A DNA stretch of 64,000 bases from Pseudomonadota bacterium (GCA_021847015.1 JAJZVW010000013.1:39082-103081); one strand, 5' to 3'. Counted from the first letter of the stretch, positions 47,230 through 60,704 are shown. Notes: generated by a model from the sequence alone, not told the origin. Program-made: numbers and translations.

Positions 47230-48639
47230 CTACTGCCCGCTGGCGATCCGCTCCACCAGTTCGCGGACAGTGGGGATGAAGCCCCCCCCGTACCAGGAAT
47301 CCTGGGCGAAGCGATAGGCGTTGTGGCCGGCGAACATCAGCTCGTTTTCGACGTCGCCGCCATGGCCGATGTTCTGCAAGGTCTTCTGGATGCAGAAGCT
47401 GCGCGGGTCCGATTTCTTGCCGGTGGTGGTGGCCTCGTTCTGGGCCCAGTTCGAGAACACGCACTGGGACAGGCAGCCCATGCAATCGGTCTGGTCCCGG
47501 CGGATTTCCTCGGCCGTGTCCGGAGTGACGAACACCAGGGTCGAATCGGGGGTGCGCAGCGCTTCGGAAAAGCCTTCGGCGATCCACGCCTCGGCGCGTT
47601 CCTTGTCGTGGGGGGTCACCCAGACGACGCGCCGGCGCGCGCCGATGGGAAGCTCGGCGACATGCTCGCCGACCTCTTCGCCGGTGTAGGGGATCTGGCG
47701 GTGGCTGCGCTCGACCAATTCCTGGATGAAGACGTTCTTGACCGCCGACGAGTAGAACCCCGTCGGGCTGAAGCGGTGAAGCAGCACGTCCCCGGGCGCC
47801 AGCGTGCACAGGCGCCGCTTCCAGACGTCGGAGATGGGGCTTTCGCGCGTCAGCAGCGGGCGGGTGCCGAATTGGAAGGCGATGGGCCCGAGTTCCGGAT
47901 TGCCGATCCAATCCTGCCATTCGTCCAGGCGCCAGACCCCGCCGGCCATGAAAATGGGAACCGCGCCGAGACCGTATTCGACCATCTCGCGGCGCAATTC
48001 GCGGACCCGGCCGTAGGGCGGTTCGGGCTTGTCGGGGGATTCGGAATTGGACAGGCCGTTGTGTCCGCCGGCCAGCCACGGGTCCTCGTAGACCACCCCG
48101 CCCAGGCCCTCGCGGTACTTGGAATAGGCGCGCTTCCACAGGGCGCGGAACGCGCGGGCCGAGGACACGATGGGGTAGTAGTACACCCCGTAGCGGGCGG
48201 CGATCTCGCCGACCCGATAGGGCATGCCGGCGCCGCAAGTGATTCCGTGGATCAGGCCCTTGGCCCCTTCCAGCACGCCATGGAGGATTTCCTCGGCCCC
48301 GCCCATCTCCCACAGCACGTTCATGTGCAGGCGGCCCCGTCCGCCCGACACCTCGTGGGCGATGCGCGCCTGGGCGATGCCGCCCCGGATGCCGAGTTCG
48401 ATCAGCTCGCGGTGCCGCTCCAGGCGGGTCCGGCCATGGTAGACGGGACGGACGACGGCGCCGTCCTCGTCGTAGACGTCGGCGTTGACCCCCGAGAACG
48501 TCCCGACGCCGCCGGCCGCCGCCCAGGCGCCCGAACTGATGCCCGTGGACACCGCGATGCCTTTGCCGCCCTCGACGATGGGTAGGACTTCACGGCCGGA
48601 AATAACGAGAGGCGCGATGGTTTTCAAAGCGGAATCCAC
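47230..48639 (-). CDS. Nitronate monooxygenase / 2-nitropropane dioxygenase-like flavoprotein with C-terminal cysteine motif
   Basis: A 469-aa FMN-dependent TIM-barrel protein. Family features are the N-terminal PLVISGREVLPIVEGGKGIAVS, a glycine-rich phosphate loop region (GGHNGLSNSE) and VPIFMAGGVWRLDEW with QFGTRPLLT. A C-terminal extension adds Cys386, Cys389, Cys393 (CMGCLSQC) and Cys416 (SFCIQ), a spacing suitable for an Fe-S cluster. True nitronate oxidases lack such a cluster, so a different redox reaction is possible. It stands alone; the next gene upstream ends 60 bp away. Confidence 0.85.
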   Translation of the reverse strand: MDSALKTIAPLVISGREVLPIVEGGKGIAVSTGISSGAWAAAGGVGTFSGVNADVYDEDGAVVRPVYHGRTRLERHRELIELGIRGGIAQARIAHEVSGGRGRLHMNVLWEMGGAEEILHGVLEGAKGLIHGITCGAGMPYRVGEIAARYGVYYYPIVSSARAFRALWKRAYSKYREGLGGVVYEDPWLAGGHNGLSNSESPDKPEPPYGRVRELRREMVEYGLGAVPIFMAGGVWRLDEWQDWIGNPELGPIAFQFGTRPLLTRESPISDVWKRRLCTLAPGDVLLHRFSPTGFYSSAVKNVFIQELVERSHRQIPYTGEEVGEHVAELPIGARRRVVWVTPHDKERAEAWIAEGFSEALRTPDSTLVFVTPDTAEEIRRDQTDCMGCLSQCVFSNWAQNEATTTGKKSDPRSFCIQKTLQNIGHGGDVENELMFAGHNAYRFAQDSWYGGGFIPTVRELVERIASGQ

Positions 48640-48699
48640 TCCATTGGCAAACGGACCGCCTTCCCCATGACCGACGGCGCGCTAACGGTATACCGGCCA

Positions 48700-49458
48700 T
48701 CAGCCCGTTTGACCACCCCGCTCTGAGCCCGTACCCAAGCGATCGGGAGCATCCGAAAAGCACGACGCCACGCCTGCCTCCCACAGGGTCCGCGCCGCCT
48801 CGGAATCGTTGACGGTGTACGCCATGACCGCCAGGCCGGCGGCGCCGATGGCGGCGACCGCACGCCGCGACAGGTAACGATGGTCGGCGTTCACGCTGAC
48901 GCAACCCAGCCTTTTGGCCGCCCGCCGCCAGCCCGCGCCCAGCCGCCCCACCAGCAGCGCGCGCGGCCACGCGGGGGCGACCGCCGCCGCCGTGGCCAGC
49001 GCCGGGCGCCGGAAGCTTGAGACCAGCGGCGGCGGACGATCCGACGGCCATATCCGGCCCGCCGTTTCCAGCGCGGCGACGGCCGTCGCCCGCTCGGCCC
49101 CGTGGTCGGGTTTGATCTCGATATTCACCGCGAGGCCGAGGTCGCGGCACACGTCCATCGCCTCGGCCAGGGTCGGAATGGATTCCCCGGCGAACGCGGG
49201 GGCGAACCAGCGGCCAGCGTCGAGCCGCTTGAGCTGCGCCAGACTGGTTTCCCCCACCCAGCCCGCCCCGTCGGTCGTGCGCTCCAGCCGGGCGTCGTGG
49301 AACACCACCGGCACCCCATCGGCCGACAGACGCACGTCGAACTCGACCATGCGGCAGCCGAGGTCCGCGGCCTTGCGGAACGAGGCCAGCGTGTTTTCCG
49401 GCGCGTAGGCGGCGGCGCCGCGGTGGCCGATGACGGGGGGGAAGATGGCGCGGGTCAT
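48700..49458 (-). CDS. Glycerophosphodiester phosphodiesterase
   Basis: A 252-aa TIM-barrel enzyme releasing glycerol 3-phosphate from phospholipid head-group diesters. The catalytic and metal residues are visible in GHRGAAAYAPENTLASF, MVEFDVRLSADGVPVVFHD and NIEIKPD. No signal peptide, so the cytosolic UgpQ type is likely. The start at 49458 begins the conserved region; the upstream open frame is the pnp terminator region. Confidence 0.9.
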   Translation of the reverse strand: MTRAIFPPVIGHRGAAAYAPENTLASFRKAADLGCRMVEFDVRLSADGVPVVFHDARLERTTDGAGWVGETSLAQLKRLDAGRWFAPAFAGESIPTLAEAMDVCRDLGLAVNIEIKPDHGAERATAVAALETAGRIWPSDRPPPLVSSFRRPALATAAAVAPAWPRALLVGRLGAGWRRAAKRLGCVSVNADHRYLSRRAVAAIGAAGLAVMAYTVNDSEAARTLWEAGVASCFSDAPDRLGTGSERGGQTG

Positions 49459-49511
49459 GGCGCGAGGATACCATGGCTGGCGCGCGCCGAAACGCCCCGA
49501 GGCGCTATGCG

Positions 49512-49543
49512 AAAAAAAGGGCGGGCCGCACGGGCCCGCCCTT
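49512..49543 (-). terminator. pnp terminator
   Basis: On the minus strand an 11-bp GC-rich stem (AAGGGCGGGCC with its complement, 49517-49527 and 49533-49543) is followed by TTTTTTT (complement of the A-run 49512-49518). A textbook intrinsic terminator 25 nt after the pnp stop. Confidence 0.92.
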
Positions 49544-49568
49544 CGTTCACCGACGGGAAAGCCGGGGC

Positions 49569-51743
<2,175 letters not shown>

Positions 51744-51767
51744 ATGGGTCACTTCCTTTCCCGTACG

Positions 51768-51791
51768 GACCGCCGCCGTATTGCGGCGGTC
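51768..51791 (-). promoter_or_regulatory. Stem-loop in the pnp leader (possible RNase III / autoregulation site)
   Basis: A perfect 9-bp stem GACCGCCGC / GCGGCGGTC with a 6-nt loop, between rpsO and pnp, ending about 25 nt before the pnp start codon. In enteric bacteria a leader hairpin here is cut by RNase III and lets PNPase control its own mRNA. There is no T-tract, so it is not an rpsO terminator. Confidence 0.5.
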
Positions 51792-51899
51792 GGGGCGTCC
51801 TTTCGGATCAAATGCAAATGCGCCCGCCCGCGCGGGACCAATCCCACGCGGGCCGGCTTCGACGCGACGCCCGTCCGTCGATATGGCAAGAGGCCGTGC

Positions 51900-52169
51900 T
51901 TACTTGCGCAAGCCCAGACGGCCGATCAATGCCTCGTATCGGGACACGTCCTTTTTCTTGAGATAGTCCAGCATGCGGCGACGCTGGCCGACCATGATCA
52001 GCAGGCCGCGGCGCGAGTGGAAATCCTTCTTGTGCTCCTTGAGGTGCTCGGTCAGGTTGCGGATGCGTTCCGACAGGACCGCGACCTGCACCTCGGGCGA
52101 GCCGGTGTCGCCGGCCGTGGTGGCGTATTCGGTGATGAGCTGCTGTTTGCGCTCGGGCGTAATCGACAT
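51900..52169 (-). CDS. rpsO: 30S ribosomal protein S15
   Basis: An 89-aa protein binding the central domain of 16S rRNA. The sequence from [12 protein letters not shown] through [17 protein letters not shown] to [18 protein letters not shown] is diagnostic and full length. It lies 6 bp after truB and before pnp, the normal bacterial order. Confidence 0.97.
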   Translation of the reverse strand: MSITPERKQQLITEYATTAGDTGSPEVQVAVLSERIRNLTEHLKEHKKDFHSRRGLLIMVGQRRRMLDYLKKKDVSRYEALIGRLGLRK

Positions 52170-52175
52170 CGTGCG

Positions 52176-53123
52176 TCACTCCTGTTGATCGTCCGTTTTA
52201 CTATGGATGACGCGCATCGGCCGGATCTCTCCGCCCGCGATGCGCGCCAGCGCCACCACCCGCCGGCCGTCCATCGCCCGGACGACGGTGTCCTGGGCGA
52301 TCTTGGCGAGGGGGTTGCGGGCGGCCACCTGCAACAGCGGGAGGGCCTGCCCGTTCCGGAGGCGCCGGGCCTCCGCTTCCGTCAGGGCCAGCGCCGGGAT
52401 GTCGTCCAGCGCGGTCTCAACCGGAAGCAGATGGCTCCGAAGGGCGGGACCTTGCCCCACCTCCTCGATGGTTTCAAGCGAAATCGCATTCTCCTCGCGG
52501 AACGGCCCGCAGGCCGTGCGCCGCAAGCGCGAGACGTATCCCTTGGTGCCAAGCGCCTGGGACAGATCGCGCGCCAGCGCGCGGATATACGTCCCCTTGC
52601 CGGCCACCGTCTCGAAATCCGCGTGGTCGGCGTCGGGCGTGCCCAGGAGGGTGAAGGCATGGATGCGGACCCGGCGCGGGGCGAGGTCCGGCGCTTCGCC
52701 CGACCGTGCCAGATCGTACGCGCGCTCGCCCTCGACCTTGATCGCCGAATAGGCCGGCGGGATTTGCAGGATGTCGCCGATGAAGGCGCCGAGGGCGGCT
52801 TCGATTTCGGCGGCGGTAGGGCGCCGGTCGCAGGTGGCGACGATGTCGCCCTCGGCGTCGTCGGTGGTGCGTTGCTCGCCCCAGCGGACCTGCCAGCGGT
52901 AGGTCTTGGAACCGTCCATCACGTACTGGACCGTCTTGGTGGCCTCGCCGAGAGCGATCGGCAGCACGCCGCTGGCCAGCGGGTCCAGGGTGCCGCCATG
53001 GCCGACCTTGGTGGCCCCCGTGGCGCGCCTTACGGCGGCGACGGCCCGCGCCGAGGTCACGCCGAGAGGTTTGTCGATCGCCAGCCACCCGTCGACGGGC
53101 AGGCCGGTGCGCTTACGCGCCAT
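52176..53123 (-). CDS. truB: tRNA pseudouridine-55 synthase TruB
   Basis: A 315-aa enzyme making pseudouridine 55 in the T-loop of tRNAs. The N-terminal GWLAIDKPLGVTSARAVAAVRR and the catalytic-Asp motif GHGGTLDPLASGVLPIALGEATK are unmistakable; the C-terminal PUA-like part is present. The ATG at 53121-53123 overlaps the end of rbfA by 11 nt. Confidence 0.96.
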   Translation of the reverse strand: MARKRTGLPVDGWLAIDKPLGVTSARAVAAVRRATGATKVGHGGTLDPLASGVLPIALGEATKTVQYVMDGSKTYRWQVRWGEQRTTDDAEGDIVATCDRRPTAAEIEAALGAFIGDILQIPPAYSAIKVEGERAYDLARSGEAPDLAPRRVRIHAFTLLGTPDADHADFETVAGKGTYIRALARDLSQALGTKGYVSRLRRTACGPFREENAISLETIEEVGQGPALRSHLLPVETALDDIPALALTEAEARRLRNGQALPLLQVAARNPLAKIAQDTVVRAMDGRRVVALARIAGGEIRPMRVIHSKTDDQQE

Positions 53124-53604
53124 CGTCCCCGGCCTCGCCGCTGTCGATGTCGTCGTCCCCATGGTCGTCCCCGCGGGCGCCAATTCGGCCCTCCACGTCG
53201 CGGCGGACTTCCGGCGAACGCAGCAGCCGTTCGATCCGGCTGGCCTCGTCGAAGCTGTCGTCGGCCTGGAACCACAGGTCGGGAACCTGCCGGAGCTGCA
53301 CCAGCCGGGCCAGTTCGTGGCGGAGGAACGCCTTGGCCCGCTTGAGCCCGGCCAGCACGGATGCGGGATCGCCCCCGCCCAGCGGCGTTATGAAGACGGT
53401 GGCGTTGCGCAGATCGGGGCTGACGCGGACCTCGGTGACGGTGATGCCGCGATCGGCAAGGTCGGGATCGCGGAATTCGCCCCTCTCGATCACGCCGGCA
53501 AGGGCATGGCGGATTTCCTCACCCACCCGCAGCGAACGCTGGCCGGCCGGCTTGGCCCTGGAGGTGCGGGCGATACCCGCATGCGGCTTGTTTTCCCGCG
53601 CCAT
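53113..53604 (-). CDS. rbfA: 30S ribosome-binding factor RbfA
   Basis: A 163-aa factor for 16S rRNA maturation and cold adaptation. The KH-like fold is recognised by RSLRVGEEIRHALAGVIERGEFRDPDL and VTEVRVSPDLRNATVFITPLGG. It has an acidic C-terminal tail (ARGDDHGDDDIDSGEAGDD), common in Alphaproteobacteria. It starts 31 nt after infB. Confidence 0.95.
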   Translation of the reverse strand: MARENKPHAGIARTSRAKPAGQRSLRVGEEIRHALAGVIERGEFRDPDLADRGITVTEVRVSPDLRNATVFITPLGGGDPASVLAGLKRAKAFLRHELARLVQLRQVPDLWFQADDSFDEASRIERLLRSPEVRRDVEGRIGARGDDHGDDDIDSGEAGDDGA

Positions 53605-53635
53605 AACAGGCTCCCCGGAACAGGTGGCCCCACCC

Positions 53636-56239
<2,604 letters not shown>

Positions 56240-56289
56240 CTACCGCTTCGTCTCTTTCGCGCCGTCGGCGGGGCATCCCGCCATGAACA

Positions 56290-56985
56290 TCAACCTTGGA
56301 CGGAAGGCAGGGCGCCACCGCCGCCGCCCTCTTCGTCCCGTACCGCCGCCCCCCGCCGAAGCCCGGCGAGAAGCGCCGCGTCGGCGGACAATCGGCTGGC
56401 CAGCCGGCCCGGAGCCACGGCCACATGAACCACGGCATCCCGGCCGAACACCGGCCCGAGTTCGGCCGCATCGAACAGGTCCACCACCGGCACGTCCGGT
56501 GCCAGCCCCCGAATCTTGTTGCGGCCGCCTTCGGCCGCATCGCGAGCTTCGACCAGGACGCCGACCCGGCGCCCCTTCACCTCGGCACGCACCTTCTCGA
56601 ACCCCGAGACCGCCTGGCCCGCTCGCCGTGCCAGACCCACCGCGTCGAGGCAGCGCCGCGCCAACAGCGCTTCCACACGGTCGGCGAGGTCGGCGGGAAC
56701 GGTGACGGCCCGGCGGGCCGCCTTGGCGAACGCGCGTTTCGCCACGGCCGTATTTACCACATCCCGGCGGGCAGACAACCACAATCCCCGCCCGGGAAGC
56801 CGCTCCTCCACGTCGGGAACCACCTCCCCTTCCGGGGAGAGCACGAACCGGAGCAATTCGGCTTTCGGCCGCACCTGCCCGGTAACGATGCACCGCCGCG
56901 ACGGCCCGGACTCGTCGGGCTCACCCTCAACGTTCGCACCCGCGGGCGCGAGAGCCGGCGAAGGGATGCCGTCCGCCCCGCGCAT
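56290..56985 (-). CDS. RNA-binding protein: YlxR (DUF448) fused to an L7Ae-like domain
   Basis: A 231-aa protein. The N-terminal YlxR domain (about 25-100) carries RRCIVTGQVRPKAELLRFV and LPGRGLWLSARRDVV. The C-terminal domain (about 110-210), with ARRAGQAVSGFEKVRAEVKGRRVGVLVEA, resembles the L7Ae/L30e RNA-binding fold (YlxQ). In Firmicutes these are two genes, ylxR and ylxQ, between nusA and infB; Alphaproteobacteria usually encode them as one. The start at 56985 lies 11 nt after nusA. Confidence 0.9.
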   Translation of the reverse strand: MRGADGIPSPALAPAGANVEGEPDESGPSRRCIVTGQVRPKAELLRFVLSPEGEVVPDVEERLPGRGLWLSARRDVVNTAVAKRAFAKAARRAVTVPADLADRVEALLARRCLDAVGLARRAGQAVSGFEKVRAEVKGRRVGVLVEARDAAEGGRNKIRGLAPDVPVVDLFDAAELGPVFGRDAVVHVAVAPGRLASRLSADAALLAGLRRGAAVRDEEGGGGGALPSVQG

Positions 56986-56996
56986 GGCCGCGTGCC

Positions 56997-58511
56997 TCAC
57001 GCACCCTCGCCCTCGAACCAGTGGGCGCGGGCGGCCATGATGACGGCGTTGGCCTGCTCGGACCCAAGCTGGTCCTTGCCGACGATCTCGATCAGCTCGT
57101 CGCTGGCGAGATCGCCGAGATCGTCCAGAGTCTTGACCCCCTTTTCGCCCAGCTTGACCAGCATGGCCGGCGACAGCCCGTCGAGGGCCGCAAGCTCGTC
57201 GGCCACGCCCAGCTCCTTCCGCCGTTGGTCGTAGCGCTCGTCCTGTTCGGACAGGAAGACGCGGGCGCGGTTCTGCAACTCGTCGGCGATGGATTCGTCG
57301 AAGCCCTCGATGTCGGTGAGGTCTTCGAGGGGGACGAACGCCACCTCCTCCACCGAGGAGAAGCCTTCCGTCACCAGCAGATGGGCGATGACGTCGTCCA
57401 CGTCCAGGGCGTCGATGAACATTTTCGAGCGGGAACGGAATTCCTCGTTGCGGCGCTCGGATTCCTCGGCCTCGGTGAGGATGTCGATGCTCCACCCGGT
57501 CAACTGGCTGGCCAGGCGGACATTCTGGCCGCGCCGCCCGATGGCGAGCGAGAGCTGGTCGTCGGGCACCACCACCTCCATGGTGTGGGTCTCGTCGTCC
57601 AGGACCACCTTGCTCACCTCGGCGGGCGCCAGGGCGTTGACCACGAAGGTCGCCGGCTCGCCCGACCAGGGGATGATGTCGATCTTCTCGCCTTGCAGCT
57701 CGGCCACCACCGCCTGCACGCGGCTGCCGCGCATGCCCACGCAGGCGCCGACCGGGTCGATGGAGGAATCGTGGGACAGCACCGCGATCTTCGCGCGCGA
57801 TCCCGAATCGCGGGCGACCGCCTTGATCTCGATGATGCCGTCGTAGATCTCGGGCACCTCCTGGGCGAACAGCTTGGCCATGAACTGGGGATGGGTGCGC
57901 GACAGGAAGATCTGCGGGCCGCGCTGCTCGGCGCGGACGTCGTAGATGTAGGCGCGCACGCGGTCGCCGGTGCGGAAGGTCTCGCGCGGGATCAGCTCGT
58001 CGCGGCGCAAGAGGCCCTCGGCGCGGCCGAGATCGACGATGACGTTGCCGAACTCGACGCGCTTGACCAGGCCGTTGGCGATCTCCCCGACGCGGTCCTT
58101 GTATTCGTTGAACTGGCGCTGACGCTCGGCGTCGCGCACCCTCTGCACGATCACCTGCTTGGCGGTCTGGGCGGCGATGCGGCCGAAATCGATCGGCGGC
58201 AGCGGGTCCACCAGGAATTCCCCCAGCTTGGCGTCGGGGCTCTTCTTCAGCGCCTTGGCCAGCGGGACCTGGGTCGCCTCGTTCTCGACCTCCTCCACGA
58301 CCTCCATGTAGCGCGCGAGCAGGATCTCGCCCGTCTTGCGGTCGACATGGGCGCGGATGTCGTGCTCGTGGCCGTACTTGGAGCGGCCGGCCTTCTGGAT
58401 GGCCTGCTCCATGGCCTCCAGCACCTCGTCGCGGTCGATGCCCTTGTCGCGGGCCACGGAATCGGCCACTTGCAGCAGCTCGGGGCGGGGAAGTGCGGCG
58501 ATACGTTCCAT
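56997..58511 (-). CDS. nusA: Transcription termination/antitermination factor NusA
   Basis: A 504-aa RNA polymerase-binding factor. An N-terminal polymerase-binding domain (1-125), S1 ([20 protein letters not shown]), two KH domains ([18 protein letters not shown] and [15 protein letters not shown]) and C-terminal helix-hairpin-helix acidic repeats (about 370-500) are visible. It follows rimP by 9 bp. NusA could feed back on the terminator in the rimP leader. Confidence 0.97.
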   Translation of the reverse strand: MERIAALPRPELLQVADSVARDKGIDRDEVLEAMEQAIQKAGRSKYGHEHDIRAHVDRKTGEILLARYMEVVEEVENEATQVPLAKALKKSPDAKLGEFLVDPLPPIDFGRIAAQTAKQVIVQRVRDAERQRQFNEYKDRVGEIANGLVKRVEFGNVIVDLGRAEGLLRRDELIPRETFRTGDRVRAYIYDVRAEQRGPQIFLSRTHPQFMAKLFAQEVPEIYDGIIEIKAVARDSGSRAKIAVLSHDSSIDPVGACVGMRGSRVQAVVAELQGEKIDIIPWSGEPATFVVNALAPAEVSKVVLDDETHTMEVVVPDDQLSLAIGRRGQNVRLASQLTGWSIDILTEAEESERRNEEFRSRSKMFIDALDVDDVIAHLLVTEGFSSVEEVAFVPLEDLTDIEGFDESIADELQNRARVFLSEQDERYDQRRKELGVADELAALDGLSPAMLVKLGEKGVKTLDDLGDLASDELIEIVGKDQLGSEQANAVIMAARAHWFEGEGA

Positions 58512-58520
58512 CTCAGTCGT

Positions 58521-59018
58521 CTATCCCTGGCCTTGTTCCTTGGTGACGGCGGCGATGAGGTCGTCGGTCAGCACCAGCTTGGCGCTCTTGACCGCATCCA
58601 GCGGGATGCGCGCCTCGCCCGTCTCGCTGGCGAGGCCGACCCGGCCATCCTCGTCGACGCCCAGGAGTTTTCCCTTAAAACGCTTCTGGCCGCCGATCGG
58701 CTGGTCCGCCTCGATCTTGGCCTCGAATCCGGCCCACGCCGTGAAATCCTTGGCGCGGGTCAGCGGCCGGTCGATACCCGGCGAGCTCACCTCCAGAACG
58801 TAGGCGGTGCTGATCGGGTCCTCGACGTCGAGAACGGCCGAAAGCGAACGGCTGATGTCGGCGCAATCCTCCACCGTCATCGGCTGGCCGTCGGTGCGCT
58901 CCGCCATGATTTGCAGGGTCGGCCGCTGCCTGCCCTGGAAGAGCACCCGCACCAGCTCGTAGCCCATCGACTCGAGCGTCGGCGAAACCAGTGCCTCCAG
59001 ACGCTGCTGACGCTCCAT
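58521..59018 (-). CDS. rimP: Ribosome maturation factor RimP
   Basis: A 165-aa protein needed for 30S maturation. Conserved features are GYELVRVLFQGRQRPTLQIMAER, TVEDCADISRSLSAVLDVEDPI and the diagnostic YVLEVSSPGIDRPL. First gene of the rimP-nusA-ylxR-infB-rbfA-truB-rpsO-pnp supercluster. Its leader contains an intrinsic terminator and an upstream promoter, listed separately. Confidence 0.95.
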   Translation of the reverse strand: MERQQRLEALVSPTLESMGYELVRVLFQGRQRPTLQIMAERTDGQPMTVEDCADISRSLSAVLDVEDPISTAYVLEVSSPGIDRPLTRAKDFTAWAGFEAKIEADQPIGGQKRFKGKLLGVDEDGRVGLASETGEARIPLDAVKSAKLVLTDDLIAAVTKEQGQG

Positions 59019-59051
59019 CGCCGCGTTCGCCCTCGCGTTTTTTCAGGGTCC

Positions 59052-59081
59052 AAAAAACAAAAAAGTGGGCCTGCGGCCCAC
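59052..59081 (-). terminator. Intrinsic terminator in the rimP leader (likely attenuator)
   Basis: On the minus strand GTGGGCC-GCA-GGCCCAC (59065-59081) is followed by TTTTTTGTTTTTT (complement of 59052-59064). It lies between the predicted promoter and the rimP start codon, 33 nt before the ATG, with no complete gene in between. Confidence 0.85.
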
Positions 59082-59126
59082 CCTCACAAGCCCGTCGGGC
59101 GGGCAGCAAGAATGTGTCATGGCGTC

Positions 59127-59154
59127 ACTATAGACATTTCCGCAGGGCAGGCAA
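59127..59154 (-). promoter_or_regulatory. Predicted promoter of the rimP-nusA-infB operon
   Basis: Minus strand TTGCCT (59149-59154), a 16-bp spacer, TATAGT (59127-59132). The transcript would start about 59120 and run only about 60-70 nt before the leader terminator. The rest of the 417-bp gap 59019-59435 holds GC hairpins (for example around 59180) but no gene or RNA that could be recognised. Confidence 0.55.
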
Positions 59155-59435
59155 GGGCGTTATGCCGCCCTATCCGTAGGGGAAAAACCCCTCGTCCGCC
59201 GCGCTCCGCGGGGGGATGCCGCGCCCGCCCGTTCCATCGCGCGGGCGAACCCGTCCGGATGGCGCTCGCGAAAATAATCCCGCCCATTCGAAGGAAAGCC
59301 CTTCAACGCTCTATGCGGCGGGCGCGTCTTGGGGTAATGGTATGAGTTCAGGCTGACCTTGGCGGAACGGGCCCGGGCGGAATGCCCCGTGCGGTGCGCG
59401 GGGAACGTGCTTTCTTATATGACGAGACGCAAAAA

Positions 59436-60044
59436 ATGGCATGGAACCGAGATAATCATGGTGGTCGTTCCCGGGATCGCGGTCGCAGGGACGACTTCGG
59501 CGACATGGGCTACGAGCCCCGCCCCCCCCGTAGCGGCGGCGGCGGCGACTTCGGTCGCCCGCAGCAGCAGATCAGTCAGGCGAACGTCACCGCCACGGTG
59601 AAGTGGTTCAATGCCTCGAAGGGCTTCGGCTTCGTCGCCCCCGCCGATGGCACCCCGGACGCCTTCCTCCACATCTCCGCGCTGGAGCGCGCGGGCCTCA
59701 CCCAGGTGAACGAAGGCGCGACCATCGTCTGCGACCTTGGCCAGGGAAACCGCGGCCCGCAGGTGGTGATGGTGCACGAGGTGGACAATTCGACGGCCAC
59801 CCCCGGCGCGGCGAAGCGGCCCGACCGCGGTCCCAGCCAGGTGGTCGAAGGGGTCGTCAAGTTCTTCTCCGCCGAGAAGGGCTTCGGCTTCGTCGCGGTC
59901 GACGAGGGCGGCAAGGACGTGTTCGTCCACGTCAAGGCGCTGGAGCGTTCGGGCCTCAAGGCGCTGGAAAGCGGCCAGCGGGTGCGGGTGACCACCACCC
60001 TGGGCCAAAAGGGCCCCCAGGCGGACACCGTCGCCATCCTGTAA
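59436..60044 (+). CDS. Two-domain cold shock protein
   Basis: A 202-aa RNA/ssDNA-binding protein. A basic, Gly/Arg-rich N-terminus (about 1-45) precedes two cold shock domains: the first (about 49-115) has TVKWFNASKGFGFVAP and DAFLHISAL, the second (about 135-200) has GVVKFFSAEKGFGFVAV and DVFVHVKAL. Both RNP1 and RNP2 motifs are intact in each. Tandem-CSD proteins of this form are typical of Alphaproteobacteria. The ATG at 59436 gives MAWNRDNHGG; no strong ribosome site is visible, and the 5' leader may be long. Confidence 0.9.
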   Translation: MAWNRDNHGGRSRDRGRRDDFGDMGYEPRPPRSGGGGDFGRPQQQISQANVTATVKWFNASKGFGFVAPADGTPDAFLHISALERAGLTQVNEGATIVCDLGQGNRGPQVVMVHEVDNSTATPGAAKRPDRGPSQVVEGVVKFFSAEKGFGFVAVDEGGKDVFVHVKALERSGLKALESGQRVRVTTTLGQKGPQADTVAIL

Positions 60045-60056
60045 ATTGTGGAAATC

Positions 60057-60085
60057 CCCGCGGCACGGCATCCCCGTGCCGCGGG
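60057..60085 (+). terminator. Strong stem-loop after the cold shock gene
   Basis: A perfect 12-bp stem CCCGCGGCACGG / CCGTGCCGCGGG with a 5-nt loop, 12 nt after the stop codon. There is no T-tract, so it may protect the 3' end or act with other factors rather than as a classical terminator. Confidence 0.5.
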
Positions 60086-60227
60086 CCGATTCCGGAGCGA
60101 CACTCCGGCGCCGCCCTCCCTTCGGGCGGAAATTACGTGGGGGCGTGCACCGTTAGTCTCCGCGTAAAGACGAAAGAAAGACCGGTGCGGCAATGATGGC
60201 CCGGGACATCCTGCCGAAAGGAACATT

Positions 60228-60431
60228 ATGCTGGGCCCGGCCGAAATCCGCGAAATCGTCGAAGCGATGGGGGAACCGCGCGAGCGCCGCGCCGCCGACG
60301 CCCGCCTGACGTTCCCTCCGTCATCGGCGCCGCGCCCGTCGTCGATGATCGGGACCGCCCTCGCCGCCGCCCTGTGCCGCCGACTTTCCCTCGATCCACG
60401 CGTGCGGGACACCGCGACGGATTCGCCGTAA
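60228..60431 (+). CDS. Possible small protein (67 aa)
   Basis: A 67-aa open frame preceded by GAAAGGA 5 nt before the ATG. The first 25 residues (MLGPAEIREIVEAMGEPRERR) look like a helix; the rest is low-complexity Ser/Pro/Arg. No homologue recognised. Coding status is uncertain; transposable-element copy C was inserted just downstream. Confidence 0.35.
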   Translation: MLGPAEIREIVEAMGEPRERRAADARLTFPPSSAPRPSSMIGTALAAALCRRLSLDPRVRDTATDSP

Positions 60432-60456
60432 GGCGATCCCACGTCCGGCCGGACCG

Positions 60457-60599
60457 CAGCGGTTCTCAGTATGCATTTTTCGCTGTCATCCCGAGCCGAT
60501 GGCGAGGGATCTTTCAGGCACTTTCGCGTGAAGGATCCCTCTGTCGCTCCGCTCCCTCGGGATGACAACATGTCCTGATGCCGCAAATGAGAACCGCTG
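60457..60599 (-). mobile_element. Non-autonomous palindromic transposable element (MITE), copy C, inverted
   Basis: 143 bp, opposite orientation to copies A and B. Ends are CAGCGGTTCTCAGTATGC and the complement of CAGCGGTTCTCATTTGC, slightly decayed. A perfect 9-bp direct repeat GCCGGACCG (60448-60456 and 60600-60608) flanks it. A handful of substitutions and one deletion separate it from copy A. It sits between the small ORF and the FlaF gene. Confidence 0.88.
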
Positions 60600-60704
60600 G
60601 CCGGACCGGCGCCACCTTGCGTCGGCGCGGAGCCCATGGTTTAACTGAATTGCCGCACCATCCCCTCGGCATCGGGCCTGTCGGGGAGCGCGGGGGTTCG
60701 ACCA

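Noticed and set aside
59155..59435. Structured RNA gene (tRNA-fMet, 4.5S or 6S RNA) upstream of rimP
   Set aside because: No cloverleaf or conserved SRP/6S motifs; only short GC hairpins.
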